The translations under genes were made by a program, and so were the position numbers. This document shows, piece after piece, positions 25,901-40,900 of a stretch of DNA of 64,000 bases. The DNA lies in NCBI GenBank assembly GCA_031002005.1, contig CM061920.1:47842610-47906609 (forward strand), written 5' to 3'. The first letter of the stretch is position 1. Each line of letters opens with the position of its first letter. The DNA is from Vandiemenella viatica (taxonomy: Eukaryota > Arthropoda > Insecta > Orthoptera > Morabidae). The notes below the pieces were generated by a model that worked only from the letters and a program-made list of their open reading frames with translations, did no database searches and was not told where the DNA came from.

Positions 25901-28900
25901 TTTGTTAGATAAATGATGATAATGCTATATAGTTGGTTGAAGAAGATGTTGACAAATCAACATAATCCAAATCGAGAATGAAATGACTGCTATGTCAATC
26001 ATAAGTAATATAAAAGACTGGCCCATCCACAAAAGATTATTACATTTGATTTGTTATGTTTTTTCAGTTTTCTAACATGTTTGATTTATTGTTGATTTTA
26101 TGAAAAATATTTTAAACAGAAATGTATAAATAATTTTTGATGTATTGTTTTAATTTAATAATTTCAAAATTTCAAAAGAAACTCAGTTAATTAATTGCAG
26201 GTCCGATAAGTACTGTGTCACTAGGACTGGACTGTGGTTGGCTTTTGAGGGCTGGTTGATAGGCTGCACATGGCACTAGAAAGCTGTTTTTAAACCAAGT
26301 TTGGAGGGTAATTGTGGGGTATCAGAGCTTCTGGCTGTTATTGGAATACAGTGTGAGGGCCTGATGGATAGAACATATCCGGCTCCAATTAATGCCTAGG
26401 CTGTAGGAAACGGTGAGTTTGTTGCTAGCAGGACGACACCTGTCAATATGAAGATACTGTTGTAGGGAGGTAGGTTTGGTGTGCAGAGATGAGCTGAGGT
26501 GGCTATTAGAGGGACAAATTCACATAAGTGTGATGTGAGAATAGGCCCACATAAAATTCAGGGAATGTGAGGAACTGAGACCATTAAGGAGTCAGATAGA
26601 GTCATTTCCCCCATGGATTCAGTTCATAAAAACATCATATTTGATTCTGTAAATCATGGGAGGTTTCTATTGGACCTATTATCCTAAAAAGACCATGCAC
26701 CAGGGCTGATTTTTAAGTAGTGTGTAATATCAGTGAGTTTGTATTCAAGGTAGTGTATATTTTTTATATACAATAATTTTACTGGACAATACTTTCTATC
26801 GACTCCTTCTGTGACCCTCACCTTCCCTTCCCCTCTTCAACACCCATCCAATCTCCTATCATCTCAAGTCCATCTGCAATTGTCAAAACCAGTATTCATT
26901 GTGTTTTCCATGGGCGACTACATGACCTTAGTCACATACTTCTATGTGAAAGACATAGTCGGAAATATTACAATTGGGGGGGGGGAGGAAGAAGATTTCA
27001 TTTTCATACAATTGTCACCTCACATTTCCTCTTGCAACATTTTTGCTAAGAACTTAATCATATGACTATGATTGTTGCAGTAATATCTTTAGAAATTACT
27101 TCATGCAGAAATTACTGATAAATAAAGAAAGTCAATTTATGTACCAGTAATATGTATAATCTAATTGTACTATAATATTTTTTTCCATTAATAGGTACCT
27201 AAACCACAAATTGATATTAGAAACTAATTGGAAACCAACTGAAAGAACAAGCATTTCAAGTAAATTTACCCATCTCAGGTATCCGCAGACATTAATAATA
27301 CACATGAAAATCTTTTATCTAAAATACACATCTTTGGTAGTAGTTCCTACCAGAAAATATAAAATAGTATTTACAGTAAAAAAGATTTGAAGATAACAGT
27401 AAATAAATAAGACTCACAATCACGACATTCTGTAGGCAACACACAGCTGTCATCTTTGCGCACAAGGCCTTCAGGACAGAAGCAGCCTGAGAAACAAATT
27501 CCAGGAGAGGATGGACATGGTGAGTGCAGAGTGGTGCAGCTGAGCTCACATTCACGACGAAAACACTCATAGTATTGCAAAGGTGATGGACATGAAGATG
27601 CTGTAATGATACATACATTAACTTAGGGATGATTGGTATACTACTGGAATTTTTTAATATACACATCAAAGTAGATGAATTTGTAGGATACAGGAACTGC
27701 TGGAATTTAGAAAGACATGTGGGGTAACCTAACACTGGATTGGGGAAGGTCCACAAATTTGCTACAGAGATTTTGAGATTTTTTCTAACATAAGTTATCA
27801 AACATATATAGTGCTATATTTCAGGTAATAGATATTTAGTTTTTAAATAGTCTATTGCTATTTTTTTAATCCACTCTGATGATAAAGACATTAAATCAGC
27901 TGAACAACAATAAAACATTGAAAAGCTACACTGGACTACCATTTAACACAGTAATAAATACATGGAAGATAATAATAATAATTAACAAGAATAAGGTCTA
28001 CCCAAATGGAAATCAAACTTTTGCTGTAGTAGTATTGTATCTAATTACAGTGGGTTAATATGTTTGCCGATAGACAGTGCATATGTAATTATGGCTTGCC
28101 ATACTCTCTTCATTTCTGGAAATTTGATTGTGAGGATAGATGTATGATGAATTCCTCCAGATCAGCAGAATGAGTTGCTATACAATTTCTTCATGGGTAA
28201 GCATGTTACAGAATTTATCATACAATGAAGGTATACAGAGAAGGGTATCTCAAACAGGGCCGGCGCTAGGAATTTCGGGTCCGGGGTAAAATGGGCGACC
28301 TTTTTTTTCGGTAATCGGGGCCCCCCATCAGCTGGCGGGCCCGGGTACATTTGACCCGCTTACCCCCCCCCCCCTAACACCGGCCCTGATCTCAAACCAT
28401 ATGTTGCTGGTGTCAGCATTATAAGGTCGGACATGAAAGCATAAAAAAAAGGACTTGCCACAGCCTGGCTGGGCACACATTGTCAGCACCCTGTCAGAAT
28501 TTTGGCTGTGGCAAGTCTCATCCATCAGAATGTATGTGAGTGTGTTGTGGCTTAATGGCATGTCAACAATGCCCATCAGAATCATCATACACAGAATTCC
28601 TGCTGAATTGCTGAGAAAGAAGGGAACTATGCATCATATTACCCAAGGGGCTCAGTAATGGCAAAGTTTGTACACAGTGTGTGCCCATGCATCTGCCAGA
28701 GAATCAGAAGTTGGCAAGAACAGGTGTTTGCTTCACCTATCTGTTTTACACAACAGAAGAAATGGATTTATTTGCTAAGGTTGTGGCATGTGATGAGATT
28801 TGTTTTGGCCTCTACTTCCAAGTAGATGATCCTGAAGTGGTGTTATTTATTTCAGTGGCAATTATGTGTAGTTGTTATGTTACACATGAAATCTAATTAA

Positions 28901-31900
28901 AATATTCTGTAATTAAAATGATTGGTAATTACAATAATCTATACACACAATCACAATCTTATTATCACTTTAGCACACCATACAGTATAACTTTGATTAA
29001 AGTAAAATTTATTTATGAAAAGTGATGGTTCCATGCTTTTGTTGAGATAAGCATAGAAGCAGTATTAAAAAAAAGCACATCTGATGATTAGAAACATACA
29101 AATATGAAACTCTATAATGAATAAAAAAAGAAGGACAATTTTTAGTTGGAATCCATACTGCAACAACAATCGTAGCTAATGTTAAATGTACAACATACTC
29201 ACGACAGTCATTTAAGACTCCCCAGCCAGAGAGGTCTATGGTGTTATCATTCTCCTGGCACTCACGCACTAGGGAACGCAGTATTCGACAGTGACAATCG
29301 TCAGGTTTTGCTGACTGTAAGCAAGTACAGGTCAATTCAAGACAAGTGGCAACCCATCTGTCCATTTCTGTATCTGAGCCACACAAAGATAGCGGCAGCC
29401 TCCTATAAAATCAAAACAATGTGGTCCAGGAAATATGGAAAAATGATACAAATTAACTTGCACTTTTCACACTGTGTGAAAAATTAATATTTCCAAGCAG
29501 GTAATACTTAATTACATGTCCTGGTGACAGCTGCCCTTACTCCTACTTATAAGACATGCATATTTTTAACACAAAATTCTTAATATTGTTCATTACCTAC
29601 TTATGTAACAAGTTCCAGTTCCTAACTCCCCAGCTTACAAATAAAAACTTACCTGCGTTTTTATGCATGAAATTGATTGCTAACGGTTATCAACAACTTT
29701 ACAAGATTTGTACTGTATCCAATTACTGCTCCTTTCTCCAATGTATCCATCAGTGCCTATGGTCTTCCTCAGAGTGGCAAGTCACCAACTGAGTCTGATG
29801 TTATGACTACGTGTTTTCCTCTTTACAGTGTGGAGACTATCGGAATCTACCCACCAATGATTAGATTTGCTGCTAATGCCTTTGGTCACTGTATTGTTTA
29901 TTTGATTATCACACATTTCAATATTAGCTGTAGATCATATCCACCATCTATATTATGGATGTTTGGCTATTTGAATATCTTGATATTTCTCCCTTACTTT
30001 ATAACTTTACTTATTCTCCCTTACTATATAACCCATTGGTTTGGCTAAAACTCTTGTAAATTTCCCACAGTTTATTACATTCATCTTACAATGTGTTAAC
30101 CAATAGTCAATTTTGTAGGATGTATCAAAAAGGTGTGACTCAAATGTAATCGCATCCTCACAGCTACAGCCCATTCAGTTACACTGATGAAGACCTTGTC
30201 GCAATCACAAGGCACATCATATATAACACTGCTTTGTAATGGAGCCCTCTATCCTTGGTCATTCTCAGTTTTTCTTTTAATCTGTTTCCACTTCTAAATT
30301 TGGGTAGAATATTATATTTTATTAATACTCTCCCAAGTTTTTGGTGGTACCTTTCGCATTTCGCCATAAAGCTTTTTGTTTTTGGTGTTCACAAGTTATT
30401 CCTAGGGTTGACAGTCATTGCTGTCATTATCATATTCATTTCATTTCATTACTCGGTTCTGCTCTTCAGAACAGCATTCTAATCAAAACTTGTTTTTTTT
30501 ACTAGTTGGTGATTTTATGAAGCATGGAGGAAACTATCTGTAAGGATGGATTTCCTGAGCATGGTTTGCCCAACCCTACCTCAGGGGAATGTTATCACTT
30601 AAACATCTAGGACGGCCAACTGACCAATCTACGAATGATCCATTGGAAAATTTATATTGGGATTATATTCTGTTGGCACGAACTTATCACTTCACTACCT
30701 TTGCAATACGAAAACTTTCTCTAACAGCAGACCTAGAATTAACGAAACAGGTGTACTCCTCATATGGCATAATCTTTTGGGGAAACTCTTCACAAGTAAA
30801 AAAGTTTTCATAGCACAGAAAAGAGCTATTAGGATGTTGTGTAGGGTAAAACCAAGAACTTCTTGCAGACAACTTTTTAAAAAACTCAATATTCTTACAA
30901 TGACTTCTTTGTATATATATTCTCTCATGTGCTTTGTCATAGATCATTTTAACCTGTTCACTTTTAATTCACAGGTACACAATTTCAATACAAGAAACAG
31001 AAATAACTTGTGCAAAACACAAACATCTCTGTCATTAGTACAAAGAAGAGTTAATTATTTTGGTATACATCTGTTTAATAAACTTCCCAAGAGTATAAAA
31101 CAGTCTGCAGGTAATAAAGATATACTTGAAGAAAAACTGAGAGATTATCTTATTCGCAACTCCTTCTACTGCATTCAAGAATTTGAACAAATTAATTAAT
31201 TGTATTCAATATGGCTTTTGCAAAATTCAATTGTAAAAATTAATGTTTATTGTTATTCTCTTTATATTGTCTTTGGAAAGTATAACTGTTTTTACTATGA
31301 TTATGACTCATATTGTATGTATGTGTATTAATCATTACATGTTTCACATCCCAGAGGTCCTTCCTCTGCAAGGATCCATGAAACAAGATTGATAAATAAA
31401 TAAATAAAATAAATACAAGTAATGTGATCTTGGATTCAGTTCAGATCTTCTTCAAAATTGGACTGTATTGTTTTATATATGCTAAATACCATTGCAGTTA
31501 CTGAGTGTATCCTTTGGCAATTCACATAAACAAATTTATCTGTTCACCTATACAACCCTCCAACTCCAGTTTTTGGTATTCACAATGTGTGTCCCATATC
31601 ATTACACAATACTTTAGCATGATACATCCTCTAATTAATCTTTCCAAACCCTTTCCCTACAGCCTCTTAATGTGTCCTGTCTGGTATAGCTCATTGTCAA
31701 CTGTTATTCCAGGTATTCATATTTTATTCCTGCCATAAGCAATTCCCCTTCCACTGAATAATCTAACAAAAGCTTAAATTCCTATCTTTGTATCTATTAA
31801 TCTGGCACTTCTTGGCATTTTCCTTCATTTCATGCCTGTACACCCAACTAGATATCCTGTCTAGATCCCTTTCCATTTATTCACAATCCTCTTACAATGT

Positions 31901-34900
31901 GATCATATTATACAGCATTATGTAATCTGCAAACAAACTAAACTCTGACTGAAGCTGTTTCACATTTCATCAGCATTTAATTGGTTTTGATTCAGAAAAG
32001 TATGGAAAATATTTATTTTATTTTTCCACTTACTTAATTTACAATAATTGATGCCAGAATGACATACCTTGTATTTCTCTTTAAGATGGTCACTCAAGTT
32101 AGTATCAGAAATATTTGTTTCCACTGTTTTTTATATCTTGTGGGTGTGTTACAAAATTCTAGTGTGTGATCACCTTTTCTGTTCTAAAATATTTTCTCCA
32201 TCTGGGCATTCATCAGTCAAGATTTTATGCACCTGCTTCATTCAACTATCAGTGTTGCTCTTGATATTTTTCCAGGTATCTATTGTTCAAAATATGCTAT
32301 GAGCAGTACAGCTGCTACCATTCTCATTATGTTGTGGCACATCCAGCAAGGATGGTTCTTAGTTCATTTAAGTTTCTTGCCCTTTATAACAAATTGTCCC
32401 ACCAATTAAGACTGCGTGGTGTTTACCTCTTGGCGTATTCCCTGGATTTGCAGTATTCATATCTTAGTTGCCACTCAGGGAATTGCACCCTGAGAATACT
32501 TGAGTCCTGAAGTCTCTAAGCACTACAAAACAATTACTAAATGGTTGTATGATAATAAATCAAACACCAATGTTTAACAAAATGTCCAACTTAAATGGTA
32601 CCAAAAGTCTTCACCAACACAGCCTTCTAAAAATTGAATTGGTACTTCATTTCAACCTATGACTACAGGTTATAATTGGAGAACACTGGGATTTTCACTC
32701 AACTCGAAACAACTCGGGCACATGGTCTTGGTGTACTTCACGCTGCTATAATTGATACAGTTTTACACTTTTCTCACTATTAAATGTTCACATCTCACTT
32801 TACATGTTCCTAGAGGCAATGGGCATTTATGATTCTCGTCATTCTACTCTTTATGATGAGCCATTTGCAGGCGATATAACTGCCAAACCAGACATTTCAA
32901 CCACAAGCGCCTGAGTCTGTCTATCTGCTCTCTCCTCTGAATCACAGGACTTGGCTTCGCCAATCACTGACTTTCTCTGTCACATTGGAGCCATTTTACA
33001 ACATGCCCACCAACTACTCCTTCAATATTCCTTAACCCCGTAAGGGTCAACCCTGGGCCGCCACAAATCTTTTAGTGAATCGCAGAGTAATAGTAACAGT
33101 AGCTACAATGTGACGAAACCATTTCAGCCTCCATTCTCTTAAACTGTCTAGAAAATTGTTATGTCATCCTAGCTTTGTCCCATCTGATCTCTTGGATACT
33201 TGATGTGAGAAATTTCATTCCAGTTCCTTCTTTCCAAATGCTGCCAGTTTCTAGTCAGCATGTCACCTTCTAACTATCTATTAGGATGGAGAACAGGCAG
33301 GTTACATGTAAACTTACTTATGTTGCCTGTGGAAAGATTTGTCCCATAGTAATTGGATAAAATTTCTTCCTATCAATTACCCACATACATATTCGACCAC
33401 CATTCATTTTTTGATATTTTTATGCATCTTGTCCTTGTTTTTATTATTCTTTGTGGAGGAGCTATGCCCTACTTGCAATTTCCAGATAACCAAAATTTAC
33501 ACCATGAGACTCTTTAAATTATTCCATTATTCAAAATATTCTTTTCAGGATTTCCCTTCAATATTTATTTTGGGGAAAACTTCACCATTCCCTTATTCTT
33601 GAAGTAATGAAAATGTTGCATTTTCCTTATTCTTGAAGACAAGAACAACTATATGGGCATATTAATTTATTCCAATCCACATAATGACAGTAACTATACC
33701 CCCTCCCCTTATCTCCTACCACAATATTCACCCTCATCTATTCAATAATGTATGCCTTATAGATACCCACCACTATCTTTGTTCCCCTCTTGTCTTCCAA
33801 TGATTTCCAGTTACACTTCCTTATTAGATGAGCATCTAAAATTTCTATGATAATGTTTTCAAACATACCTAGTTGCACCTCCAACTCCATTATTTGAAAT
33901 GAATAAAGTGGATCCCGTATTATTTCACTGTAATCAAGCATAGGTGTAACTAAGGTTTTGTATCCCCTTCCATGATATATCCCCTGATATCTGCAATTTT
34001 CTGAAACTTTTCTCTGCCACTTTCATAGAGGCTACTATATACATGAGTTTATTATTAAATGATACTGAAATGTAATCTTCACGGGTTCTCTGCTGGATGG
34101 TGTTGAAGAAAGATGAGATTTTGGCAACAAGCTCTGCTGCCATATTCAATCTCGTGTTACCACTGTGACAACCAGAACTGCGCCGGGAATGTCTGGTTTC
34201 AGTGTGTCTTATAAGTGTGGTAATACTACCCCTCCCCTCCACCCGTTCTGTTTCATGGACCAGCAGCAGCTCTATATTGCATCCGTCATGGTGACTGGCC
34301 CACCCACTCTGTCCTCCAGGCCAGTGACAGTTCCACATTGCATCCATTGTGTTGAGTTCAATATGGGGCCACTGTCAGGCATGTGCGATGTAGCAGGTAG
34401 AAGGGAGGGGTAGGAATTTCACTGTTTATAAGATGCACCGACGGAACTCTGATTTTTAAAGCGATAAAACCAGACCTGACAGTGGCAGCAAAGATTGATA
34501 CTAAAAACTCATCTTTCTTCAGCATCACTGTGTGGAGAACCCGTGAAGATTAAATTTCAGCAACTTGCCGTGGAAGCCTTCATTCACACAGCAAATGATA
34601 CTACAAAATAGTCCCAGTTTGTGCCTGTAACACATGCTTCTCCCTCCACTCTACAATTATAATACCCTCAATTCTCTATTTCTGTTCCTTGTAAGATGGC
34701 TGGCTCATTTTGTCAGTTAACTACATTCTGTACTGGCCTACTCAATCATATATCCACACCTTATCCAGCTGGAGTTGTTGACAACCTGAATACAATCTGT
34801 AAAACAACAACAAGTGTATTCATTAAATAATAATCAGTATTAATTCCAATATACTACCCTGTGGTACATTTCTTCTCAGTTCATTGCTCTTTTGAAAACT

Positions 34901-37900
34901 TATTTACTATGCTTCAGACTCTCTCTTAAAAATTCTTCTACCAACAAGATACTGGTACATTCAAATCTAATCCCAATGTTTTTAAACTTACTCACCTATA
35001 TTCTACTCAAAAGTTTTGGAAACATCCAACACCAAACAAGCACCTTGCCACCCATATCCATTTCATTTGGAAGATGTATATAAAATTGAAATGCACACAG
35101 ACTAACCTTTCATAAACTCACATTCCCAATTTACAAATTACCTTTCCTTCCTCACAGACAGTTTTGATATGGTTGGATATCAAATGATCCATCATATTGG
35201 CTGTGATTGAGATCAAACTAATTGTGTTTCCTCCTTTGAGTAAACAATATTTCTAGCTTTTGAACACATAATTTTAACAGATCTGTAGTACTATTATATA
35301 CATGAGTTTCTTTATGCTCTAAAACTACTTAATTCTTTCACAATACTCAGGATTTATCTAATATCCTAAACTTCCACTTATATGGAGAAGCTCCTAGTCT
35401 GGTATTTCTTCTGCCATCCCAGTTTTGCAGTTCCTGATCTAGTTGTTTAACATTTCTGTCTTTTCTATACAATAGCTTCTTTTCTATTTTTATTTGAGAC
35501 TATCTGACCTGACAATGCTGTGCTATTCCTGGACTTGATCACACATGTAAATTAATTGAATACATTTGAAAGTTTAAATTTTGTTTTTAGTTAAAGTTAG
35601 ATATTTCCAGATACACTTTTATGCTTTAAAATACATCAATTTTTAATTACTGTTTCATTCAAGTTCATTGCAATGGTGCAGGATATACAATGATTTCTTG
35701 TGATTCCATTCAGCTTATATATAAATAAAAAAATCCCTCATTTTTCATAATAGGAGCACATGACACATAATTGTTCATTAGGCAATTTTCCCTGTTTCAT
35801 TACCAAATAATTTTATTGCAGAATGTTATGAAGATAGAGTGTTTTATAATTTAATACAAGTTTGTCACCAATGAAAATTTATTAATATATTCAATATATC
35901 TCCATTAATGTGATACTTTTAAGCATGCATTCAGCTCATCAACTGATATTCAACACGAAATAACACATAATCTCTATCAAAAATCACCTGCTAATAACAT
36001 TAAAGCACCATTAAATGACCATTTCCACGTAACTCTTACAATGTTCAATGCAATGCTACCAACAATTTTTTACAAGCCATTGTGCATTTAATCAATATTA
36101 TTATATTACATCACTGGAGTACTTTACTTAGTCCCAATGTTTTTGAAATGTTGCTGACTGATATTCAATTGTTCTGTAATTCAATGGCAATTAAAGTGTT
36201 GAATTTGTTCTTTGTAAATCATCAAAAAGATTTGGCGAAATTCCAGATGATGTGATATTATAATGTACATGTATGGTTTCCATTGAAATAAGAAAGATTT
36301 TTCCTGTGCCACCATGCTTACACATACAACCAATTATTCTTGTGAATGAGTGATGGTTTTTTCTTCGGGTCAGATCAAGGAGGTCAACATCTTTAAACCT
36401 TCTCCTGACAATGCGGACCATTATGCAAAAAATCGTCTAGTAGTTTTTTAATAACTGGATGTTGTGGGCCATTTCCTCAATTGCAAGTTAATCAATTTTT
36501 TTATATTGAGAGGTGCATAACACATCAATGCAATTGAATTTTGTTTTATTTTGGTGTCGTACGCGTTTCGCTCTATTTCAAGAGCATCATCAGCGACATA
36601 TGTTACTTTTTTCTCATGATCAGGGTTAGCTTCTCTGTGTAGGTTTTGTAGGTTCTTCTGAAGGTATAAAGCACTACACTGCACTGACCAAATTTTACAT
36701 TAACACTATTATTTACTATCACTATCGTTTACAAAACATGAGACAGTAAACACCATGACATGGACCTGTGAAAAACATTCAATTGCATTGGCGTGTTATT
36801 CACCTTATATAATATAAAAAAAATTGAGTAGTTTTTCAGTTTATACAGGACATACGTATGAACATTGCTTTCTATATATATAAAAAGTACAACAGAAATA
36901 AGAAATTCGCTGTGCCACCTTTCATAAACATTGAATCATTATTTCTTGTGAGTGTTGGTTTCTTCCTACTGGTCAAGTCGAGGATAGTACAAATGTTTGT
37001 TTTAAAATACTTTATTAAAATCTCATATGATAGCAATCAGACTGAATCAATGCAAGGAGTGATTGATACAAGGTTGTTCAAAATCACCTGAACTTTAAAG
37101 ATTTTTGTAGATAAGGCCATTAGGAAATGGTTGAATTGTGTACCTAACCACTTTAAAGTTAATAACCCTGTTTTAGATAGAACAATTTTTGCTGATAATC
37201 AAGTAAATTTAGATGAGAGAAGATGTTTTGAAATGAAGGCTATATTTAATTATAAAAATAAAAACAATTATGATTTCAAAATCTCCTCAGAGATGGGAAA
37301 GATAGAGACGAATCAATCCTGTTTAAGGTTGTCATTAATGACAGACTAAATTAACAACTTTTTATATTGAGGAAATGACCAGGATTCACCAGGAACAATG
37401 ATGAAAAAACCAAAATACAGAAATTTCAATACTTCCATGGAGTAATCAAAAGAAAATTTTAAGAACACCAGTTGATGAAATTTTACAAAATGATGGCTGT
37501 ACCAATATTACAATATGATTCAAAATTTTGCACTTTGACTAAACAACAAATAAAGTTGATAAAAGCAGCTGAAATTTATGAGAGCTGTGACAGGTACATT
37601 TCACTAGGAAAGAAAATTACAAGAAGTTGCAGAATACTAATTAACTATTGTAGTGTTACGTACTTGATCCCAGAACAGAGACGAAGTGCTTCATGGTGAA
37701 ATTCTGCTGGACAGTCAGATTTACTGCAAGCTGTGGTATTATCATCAAGAATCCAACTGTCACCAAAGCTCTGAAAAGTTGGATAGAGGTGGCCATTTGG
37801 GCCTCGTCGGTCATCACCCGCCTTGCCACTAAAGAAACCACATAGTCCATCCACACTGTTCTGCAGCTTGTTTTCCACCTACAAATCACAGGGGAAAAAA

Positions 37901-40900
37901 AAGTCTGTTGTAATTCAATGAGAGCAAAATGAATTACAAAGTCAAAATTACCAATTGGAAAAGACTGATAAGAAGAGGAGGAAGTAATGGAAACCTATAA
38001 GTGGGGAAGGTTTCTAGGAAAAATTATAAGACAGTGATGCCCTTACATTTGTTGTTGCTGGTATAATTGGAAATGACACAAAGCTTTATAGGTGGGAAGA
38101 AGTAGGGCATGTGGACAGTTGTTCTATCAAATGTGGCATTATTCTAAATGGAGGTTCTGTACAAGAGTCAAAACAGGCAGAGTCCAAAGGGTGAAGAAAG
38201 GTGAAGAAATATATGAGGAGGTATCCAAAAAAAAAAGGAATTATTTTTAAAAGCTATATATTTTCAAATTAAAAAAGAAAACTTTATCACCTTCAAACTC
38301 CACTAATGCATTTATCAACCACTGCTTCCATTGTTCGAAACATTTTCTGCAGTCATCTTTAGAAATGGCTGACAGCTCTTCCCTTGTTGTATCCTTGACC
38401 TCTTCAATATTGTCAAATCGGTGTCCTTTCATGTCCCTTTTCATATGTGGAAATAAGAAAAAGTCGCACGGAGTGAGTAAGATGCACTGGGCAGCAGAAC
38501 CTATGCCATTTATAGCCAAAAACTGCCTAACAGAGGCAGTTGTGTGCGCAGGTGCATTGTTGTGGTGGAAGAACCAGTCTCCTGTATGCCACAAATCAGG
38601 TATATTTTACGAACACTGTTATGTAATCTTCTTAGAACTTCCAAATAAAAGGTTTGATTGATGGTCTGATGTGGGGGAACAAACTCTAAATGAACTGTGC
38701 CCTTGGCATCAAAAAAGCAAATGAGCATTGTTTTGATGTTTGGTTTGTCTCGGCAACATTTTTTTGGATGGGGTGACAATGACATCTTCCATTGGCTTGA
38801 CTGTTGCTTTGTTTCTGCATCATAACCACAGCACCATGACTCATCACCAGTAATGACCTTTGACTGAAAATCTGTTGTTTCAAAGCACGACATGTTTCAA
38901 CTTGACGTTCTTTTTGATTGTCAGTCAGAGCCTGAGGAACAAACTTGACAGCAACCCTTTTCATTCTCAAATCTTTGGTTGAAATTTGCTGAACCGAGCT
39001 CCAACAAAACCCACTATTGTCTGACAGTTATCAGTTCTCTGTCAATGGTCTGGAAGCACAAACTCTCTAATTTATTCCACTTTTTTGTCAATTCGGGCAG
39101 TTGATGGACGTCCAGAATGAGGTTTGTCATCAATCGACATGTCGCTATTTTTAAACCGAGTGAACCACTCATACACTTGAGGTTTGTATGCTGTTTTCAA
39201 CATCAAAACAGTTTAGCAGCATCTTTATTGAGTAGAAAACAAAATTTCACAGCTGCACATTGTTCACTCAAACTTGCCATCATCAAAAACAAAACAATAA
39301 CAAAGCAGTGCCAGCAAAAACAATCACTGCAGATTAACAGAAGAAGCCAGGACGACAACACAGGTGTCACTGAACTGACAATGAGTTGCGCTATAAACAC
39401 CTAGTGGCAGAAACACTTACTACACAAGTTCCGCCCACGTCAATGCAATTCCGGTTATTTTTGGGTACCCATTTTATACTCCAATACAGAAAATAAAGAA
39501 AAGTGGAGAACCAATGTACTATAATAGAGAGGTTAGATGGTTACATGGGTTGGTGAGAAAAGAACATCACATAGTTAAGAGACAGCAAGGCAGTAGGGAA
39601 TATTTGAAACAACTAAATAAGGAGGCAAGTAAGGTGGCTAAAAATGGGTTTATGAAAAATATTATTGGTGCAGGGATTCATCTAGAAATGTACATGCCTA
39701 TGTTAGAAAATTGGGTGAAGGGAGGATGTTGAGAAGAAGTAAATGAGGATTTGAAAATGGCAGAGATTTTAGATAACTAGTTTAGTGAGACCATTAGGGA
39801 ACCATTCTGGAATGGGAGAGTGTAAATTAGAGAATGAGCTTATCCACACTATTAGAAATAAGCAGACTAAGAAATTTGAAATACATCAGCTTAAAGAGGC
39901 TGTTGTGGATAATATTACTACATATTTATTAAAGTTATAAGGTTGTGACATTACACTTTATCTTGAAACATTATTTAAATTGAGTTATGATATTTGCTGG
40001 TTACCATAGGAATGGAAAAGTATGATAGTAGTAATAATCAATTAAGAGCGGGTTACAAATAAAGTCCAAAATTACAGGTGAAACAGTTCACATCAGTGGA
40101 AGGCAAATTAATGGAGAGATTGGTACCCAACAGTATCAGAAGTATCTGTGAGGAATGTAAGTGGTTTTTAAGTTGATGACATGGCTTTAGGCAAGGATAT
40201 TCATGCAAATATCAGTCAGTAAGCTATATAAAAGATATTTCGAAACAAATGAACAAGGGAGGCCAAATTGATAGTGTAGCACTGGATCCTTCAAAGGCTT
40301 TTGATAGAGTGAGCCATAAAATGGTGGTAAATAAAATAAACACTATTTTTGTTGATAAAATAGTGATTTGCTGGGTAAAAGAATTCTTAAAAGATAGAAA
40401 CCTAAAGTTAAGGTTGGAAACGTAGTATCAAAGGAAGAGGAAATGAAAATGGGAGTGCCACAGGGTAGTGTATTGGGACCAATACTATTCATTATTAATA
40501 TGAATGACTGTGTTGGTGTTACTATCAGAAGGTAGATTGTTTGCAGATGACATAATGCTATATAATAAATCAAAATACTAGACAACTGTGAACAGCTACA
40601 ATATGATCTGGACAGGATATCTAGTTGGGTACGATAATATGGGATGAAGATAAATTAAAAAACAAGGATCAGCTTATTAGATTTACAGACAATAAAAAAC
40701 AAAGATTGATTATAGTTATAAGATGGGGAAAAAACTGTTTGTCAAAGACTTGAAAAGTAAATATTTTGGCATAATCTTTGATATCAAACTCAACTGGCCA
40801 GGACACATTCGGTGGGGTGGTAGGAAAAGGTTTCAAAATCCTTCACTTGCTGGAGAGAGTGATAAGGGGATGTACTAGAGAAGTAAGGGAATTGGGTTAA

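Noticed and set aside
29677..30048. 123-codon hydrophobic plus-strand frame
   Set aside because: AT-rich hydrophobic residues without transmembrane regularity or family motifs; no supporting splice or promoter context.
30180..30225. ctgatga followed by a good ccttgt/acaagg stem
   Set aside because: The mandatory GAAA is absent and no stem I pairs, so it is not a hammerhead motif as it stands.
36191..36421. Minus-strand frame with basic N-terminus ([15 protein letters not shown]...)
   Set aside because: Overlaps a diverged direct repeat and has no match to the Penelope endonuclease or RT that I can point to.
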